8,052 bases of DNA from contig JAEXUU010000086.1 in NCBI GenBank assembly GCA_023452965.1, positions 1-8,052 of the forward strand. Reading direction: 5' to 3'. The position numbers and the translations under genes were made by a program. Each line of letters begins with the position of its first letter. The first letter of the stretch is position 1. This DNA is from Pseudomonadota bacterium (lineage in GTDB: Bacteria; Pseudomonadota; Alphaproteobacteria; Rhizobiales; Beijerinckiaceae). The notes under the pieces were generated by a model. That model was given only the letters and a program-made list of their open reading frames with translations. It was not told the DNA's origin and ran no database searches. Below, piece by piece: positions 5,057 through 8,052 of this stretch.

Positions 5057-6522
5057 TGTCTCTCAACGAGGTGAAGCCCGCGCGGACGGACGAGGAAAGC
5101 GCCCCGGCGGTTCCCTATTACTGGAAGTCGGTCGACTGGGACGGGTTGATGCGGGATTACCCGCCGCCGCCGCATTTCCAGCAGACGACCGGAAAGATGT
5201 CCGACCAGGAGCTGCGCGCGCTGCAGAACGCCCGCTTCCTGGCGCGCATGGACGATGCCTGGCGCACGCCGTTCTACGATACGCGCTGGCGTGCGGCCGG
5301 GATCGAGCCCGGCGACATCCGTGGCCTCGACGATATCGAGAAGCTGCCGACCTTCACCAGCGACGACCTCAAGGAGGCGATCGCGGCCGCGCCGCCTTTC
5401 GGCAGCCACCAGCCGGTGACCGCCGAGGACCTGGCGAGCACGCCCTTCAAGGTGCACACCTCCGGCGGCACCACCGGCTTCCCGCGGCTCACCCTGTTCG
5501 ACCCCGTCGCCCTCGAAGTGCAGGCGATCCAGACGGCGCGCGCGCTCTGGGCGCAGGGCACGCGCCCCGGCGACGCCGTGCAGATCACCTACACGCTCGC
5601 CATGGCCAATGCCGGCTATTGCGGCCTCTACGCCTGCCTGCACTGGCTCGGCGCGATGCCGGTCACGACCGGCTCGGGCGTGGTGACGCCGAGCGAGCGC
5701 CAGCTCGAATACGCGCTGAAGATCGGCACCACCGCCTGGTATGGCCGCGCCGAATATCTGGCGCGCCTCGTCCAGGTGGCGAACGAGACCGGCTTCGACC
5801 TGCGCTCGCTCAAGACCAAGCGGTTGCACTCCTTTCTCGGCCCGGATGTCGACGGCCATCTGCGCAAGCAGCTCGAGGAGGCCTGGGGCTGCCCGGTCTA
5901 CGATAATTACGGCACGCACGAGATCGGCCAGATCGCCTTCGAATGCGAAGCGCAGGACGGCAAGCACATCAGCGAGGACACGGTCTATCTCGAGACCGCC
6001 GATGTCGAGACCGGCGCGGTGCTGCCGGCCGGCGAGCGCGGCAATCTCGTGGTGACCAGCCTGCATCGCAGCACGCCGCCGATCATCCGCTACGACCTGC
6101 GCGACCTGCTCGTCGCCTATGAGCGTTCGGAATGCTCCTGCGGCCTGTGCACGCGCAAGCTCTCGATGTTCCTCGGGCGCAGCGACGAGATGGTGAAACT
6201 GCGCGGCACCAACGTCTATCCGATGGCCTGCCAGAGCGCGGTCACCGCCGACCCGCGCGCGACCGGCGAGTTCCTCTGCGTCGTTGCCTATTCCGGCGAG
6301 GGCCTCTCGCGCCGGGAGTCGATGACGGTCCGGGTCGAGAAGAAGTCGGACGAGATCGACGATGCGGCCTTCGCGGCCGACATGGAGGCCGCGCAGCACC
6401 GCGACCTGAGCGTGCGGGTCGCGGTCGAGATCGTGCCGCCGGCGAGCCTGCTGCCGCTTACGCAGGTCGGCAGCACCGGCAAATCCCGGCGCCTGCTCGA
6501 TCTGCGCCAGAACGGAAAGTGA
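5056..6522 (+). CDS. PaaK-like acyl-CoA ligase (phenylacetate-CoA ligase family, AMP-forming)
   Basis: The 488-residue protein has the adenylate-forming motifs in order: the phosphate loop HTSGGTTGFPR (134-144), NYGTHEIG (284-291, equivalent to the A5 motif), IRYDLRDL (344-351, A7), GRSDEMVKLRGTNVYP (374-389, A8) and a C-terminal GSTGKSRR with Lys476 as the likely adenylation lysine. A CxCxxC cluster (360, 362, 365) before A8 is typical of the PaaK branch rather than the FadD branch. The enzyme should use ATP and CoA to activate an aromatic or alicyclic carboxylic acid in the cytoplasm. One oddity is Phe142 where PaaK usually has the lysine of GTTGKP. Its length, somewhat over the roughly 430 of classical PaaK, comes partly from an N-terminal extension. 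Position between the dehydrogenase pair and the IpdAB-like pair suggests that it makes the pathway's entry CoA thioester. Substrate not predictable. Confidence 0.9.
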   Translation: MSLNEVKPARTDEESAPAVPYYWKSVDWDGLMRDYPPPPHFQQTTGKMSDQELRALQNARFLARMDDAWRTPFYDTRWRAAGIEPGDIRGLDDIEKLPTFTSDDLKEAIAAAPPFGSHQPVTAEDLASTPFKVHTSGGTTGFPRLTLFDPVALEVQAIQTARALWAQGTRPGDAVQITYTLAMANAGYCGLYACLHWLGAMPVTTGSGVVTPSERQLEYALKIGTTAWYGRAEYLARLVQVANETGFDLRSLKTKRLHSFLGPDVDGHLRKQLEEAWGCPVYDNYGTHEIGQIAFECEAQDGKHISEDTVYLETADVETGAVLPAGERGNLVVTSLHRSTPPIIRYDLRDLLVAYERSECSCGLCTRKLSMFLGRSDEMVKLRGTNVYPMACQSAVTADPRATGEFLCVVAYSGEGLSRRESMTVRVEKKSDEIDDAAFAADMEAAQHRDLSVRVAVEIVPPASLLPLTQVGSTGKSRRLLDLRQNGK

Positions 6523-6524
6523 CG

Positions 6525-7322
6525 ATGACGAAGACGATCACTCTCGCGCAAGCGCTGGCCGCGGTCGCGCCCGGCAGCTCGGTGGCCTTCGGCGGCGGCG
6601 GCATCCAGCGCAAGCCGATGGCGGTGGCGCGGGCGCTCGCGGCTGCGGATGTCGGCGATCTCACGCTCGTCGCCATGCTGGGCGGCCCGGAAGTCGATCT
6701 CCTGATCGGCGCCGGCAAGGTCCGCGAATTGCAGTTCGCCTTCGTCGGCTTCGACGCCTTCGGGCTGGCGCCGCATTTTCGCAGGGCGCGCGAGGCCGGC
6801 AGCATCTCGGTCGTCGAGTATTCGGAAGCGACGATCATCGCCGCCTTCGAGGCCGGCGCGAAGAACCTGCCCTTCCTGCCGACACGCTTCGGGCTCGACA
6901 CCGACATCCTGACGACGCCGACGGCGCCGTTCCGCAAGGTTGCCTGCCCGTTCAGCGGCGAGGAGCTGCTGGCGGTGCCGGCGCTGCGGCCGGATGTCGC
7001 CTTCATCCATGCCAACATCGCCGACCGGCACGGCAATGCGGTGATCATCGGCGACGGCTATGCCGATCCGCTTCTCCTCCAGGCGGCGAAGACCGTCTTC
7101 GTCACGGCCGAGAGGATCGTCGACGAATTGCCGGATGACGCGGCGACCGCCGGCGGCACCTTCCTGTCCCGGCTCTGGATCGAGGGCGTAATCGAGGCGC
7201 CGCGCGGCGCCGGCATGACGGCGCTCTATCCGGACTACCGCTTCGACCTTCCGGCAGTGCTGGAATACCAGAAACGGGCGACCGATTCCGAATGGTTCTC
7301 CGCATGGATTCGGGAGCAGTGA
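6525..7322 (+). CDS. CoA-transferase superfamily subunit A, IpdA-like (probable CoA-thioester hydrolase subunit)
   Basis: The 265-residue product begins at an ATG two bases after the ligase stop, with GGAAAG (6514-6519) as ribosome binding site. GGGGIQRKPMA (23-33), LGGPEVDLLIGAGKV (52-66), KNLPFLPTRFGLDTDI (113-128), an HANIADRHGNAV stretch and a late VIEAPRGAGMTALYPDY segment match, from memory, the alpha subunit of IpdAB more closely than glutaconate or acetoacetate CoA-transferase subunits, notably RKPMA, LPFLPxR and the PDY segment. In M. tuberculosis IpdAB hydrolyses a ring of a steroid-derived CoA thioester, and a glutamate of the alpha subunit (recalled as Glu105) is important; Glu101 here is the likely equivalent. 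The beta partner follows directly. It could still be a glutaconate-type transferase, but the partner subunit argues against that. Gene symbol withheld because the substrate is unknown. Confidence 0.85.
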   Translation: MTKTITLAQALAAVAPGSSVAFGGGGIQRKPMAVARALAAADVGDLTLVAMLGGPEVDLLIGAGKVRELQFAFVGFDAFGLAPHFRRAREAGSISVVEYSEATIIAAFEAGAKNLPFLPTRFGLDTDILTTPTAPFRKVACPFSGEELLAVPALRPDVAFIHANIADRHGNAVIIGDGYADPLLLQAAKTVFVTAERIVDELPDDAATAGGTFLSRLWIEGVIEAPRGAGMTALYPDYRFDLPAVLEYQKRATDSEWFSAWIREQ

Positions 7323-7324
7323 CG

Positions 7325-8052
7325 ATGACCGACTACACGCTCGAAGAGCTCCTGATCAGCCGCATGGCCAAGGAGTTCCGCGGCAACGCCATGGGTGTCG
7401 GCGCGACGATCCTGTCGGATCTCTCGGCGCGGCTCGCCAAGGCGCTGCATGTCCCGGATCTCTTCCTGACCACGGGTTCGCGCGCCGCCGCCGATTGCGA
7501 CGTGCACGCCAAGGCGCTGGTCGACGAATGGACGCTGGCCGCCTCGGGGCGGATGAATCTGAGCTGGCAGGAGATGTTCCATCTCATCGCCCACGGCAAG
7601 CTGCAGATCTGGATCGGCACGGTCCAGCTCGACCAGTACGGCGCCTCCAACATCTCGGTGATCGGCCCCTGGGCCAAGCCGAAGGCGCAGCTCGTCGGCG
7701 CGCGCGGTGTTCCCGACGATCTCTGGGGCTGCGAGACGCTCTGCTATCACATCCGCCGGCACAATCCGCGCACGATCGTCGCCAAGGTCGATTTCGTCTG
7801 CGGCCGCGGCAATGAGGATGGCGGCGGTCAGGCCCGCCCGGTGCGCCGTGCGAGGCCCGGCCTCGTCGTCACCGATCTCGGCGTCTTCGATTTCGAGGGG
7901 CCGGGCGGGTCGATGCGCGTCGTCTCCCTGCATCCCGGCGTCACGCTGGAGCGCGTGCAGGAGAAGACCGGCTTCGTGGTCCATGCCGAGGGCGAGATCG
8001 CCGTGACGCCGGCGCCGACCGCCGAGGAACTGCGGCTGATCCGCGAGGAGAT
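7325..8052 (+). CDS. CoA-transferase superfamily subunit B, IpdB-like (partial, C-terminus off the right edge)
   Basis: An ATG two bases after the subunit A stop opens a frame of 242 codons with no stop before the window ends; GGGAG at 7312-7316 is the ribosome binding site. The order MGVGATILSDLSARLAKALH (23-42), GTVQLDQYGASNISVIGP (98-115), then VVTDLGVFDFEGPGGSMRVVSLHPGV (181-206) and PTAEELRLIRE (231-241) agrees with IpdB, in particular the LGVFDF...SMR.VSLHPGV block. At the place where true class I CoA-transferases carry the acyl-accepting glutamate, after the LHVPDLFL strand, the sequence is TTGSRAAAD with no glutamate. This supports a hydrolase or lyase role with subunit A. IpdB proteins run to about 250 residues, so only a small part of the C-terminus is probably missing. 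Confidence 0.87.
   Translation, partial: MTDYTLEELLISRMAKEFRGNAMGVGATILSDLSARLAKALHVPDLFLTTGSRAAADCDVHAKALVDEWTLAASGRMNLSWQEMFHLIAHGKLQIWIGTVQLDQYGASNISVIGPWAKPKAQLVGARGVPDDLWGCETLCYHIRRHNPRTIVAKVDFVCGRGNEDGGGQARPVRRARPGLVVTDLGVFDFEGPGGSMRVVSLHPGVTLERVQEKTGFVVHAEGEIAVTPAPTAEELRLIREE

Noticed and set aside
6132..6524. Upstream extension of the IpdA-like frame into the ligase gene
   Set aside because: The extra 131 residues are Arg/Gly-rich shadow sequence of the ligase; ATG 6525 has a good ribosome binding site and starts the homologous region.
6525..8052. Annotation as 3-oxoacid or glutaconate CoA-transferase
   Set aside because: The beta subunit lacks the catalytic glutamate motif, and both subunits show IpdAB-like blocks.

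Overview
The window is GC-rich protein-coding DNA with tightly packed, overlapping catabolic genes. Codon choice (strong G/C at third positions) and gene style suggest an alphaproteobacterium, plausibly a Hyphomicrobiales soil or root bacterium. That placement is an inference from composition and protein flavour only; no rRNA, tRNA or taxonomic marker is present. I see no insertion sequence, phage gene, CRISPR array or RNA gene.

Layout. A leftward gene for a thiamine-diphosphate enzyme of the acetolactate synthase-like superfamily runs from 1100 off the left edge. A 118-bp AT-rich divergent intergenic region follows. Next come a rightward flavin reductase-domain gene (1219-1842), a 96-bp AT-rich gap with a good sigma-70-like promoter, and then six head-to-tail genes with gaps of at most 8 bp (by the starts chosen here) or small overlaps: a crotonase-fold protein (1939-2730), a large-type acyl-CoA dehydrogenase (2739-3959), a small-type acyl-CoA dehydrogenase (3956-5056), a PaaK-like acyl-CoA ligase (5056-6522), and an IpdA/IpdB-like pair of the CoA-transferase superfamily (6525-7322 and 7325 to beyond the right edge).

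How they may work together. The set reads as one CoA-dependent catabolic operon. The ligase would activate a carboxylic acid, the two dehydrogenase subunits would form one alpha,beta-desaturating enzyme, and the crotonase would add water to, isomerise or cleave the product. The IpdAB-like pair would then open a ring or cleave a C-C bond hydrolytically. IpdAB in Mycobacterium tuberculosis is known to hydrolyse a ring of a steroid-derived CoA thioester rather than transfer CoA. The gene set resembles the logic of the steroid C/D-ring (HIP) pathway but with a PaaK-type ligase and an atypical crotonase, so the substrate may be a different alicyclic or aromatic-derived acid. No thiolase, 3-hydroxyacyl-CoA dehydrogenase, oxygenase, transporter or regulator gene is visible; these may lie outside the window.

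Most notable observations: the crotonase lacks both classical catalytic glutamates; the catalytic base of the dehydrogenase pair appears only in the large subunit; the IpdB-like subunit lacks the CoA-transferase glutamate; and a CATAT..TGGAAT element recurs in front of both rightward transcription starts, beside a LysR-type inverted repeat in the divergent region.
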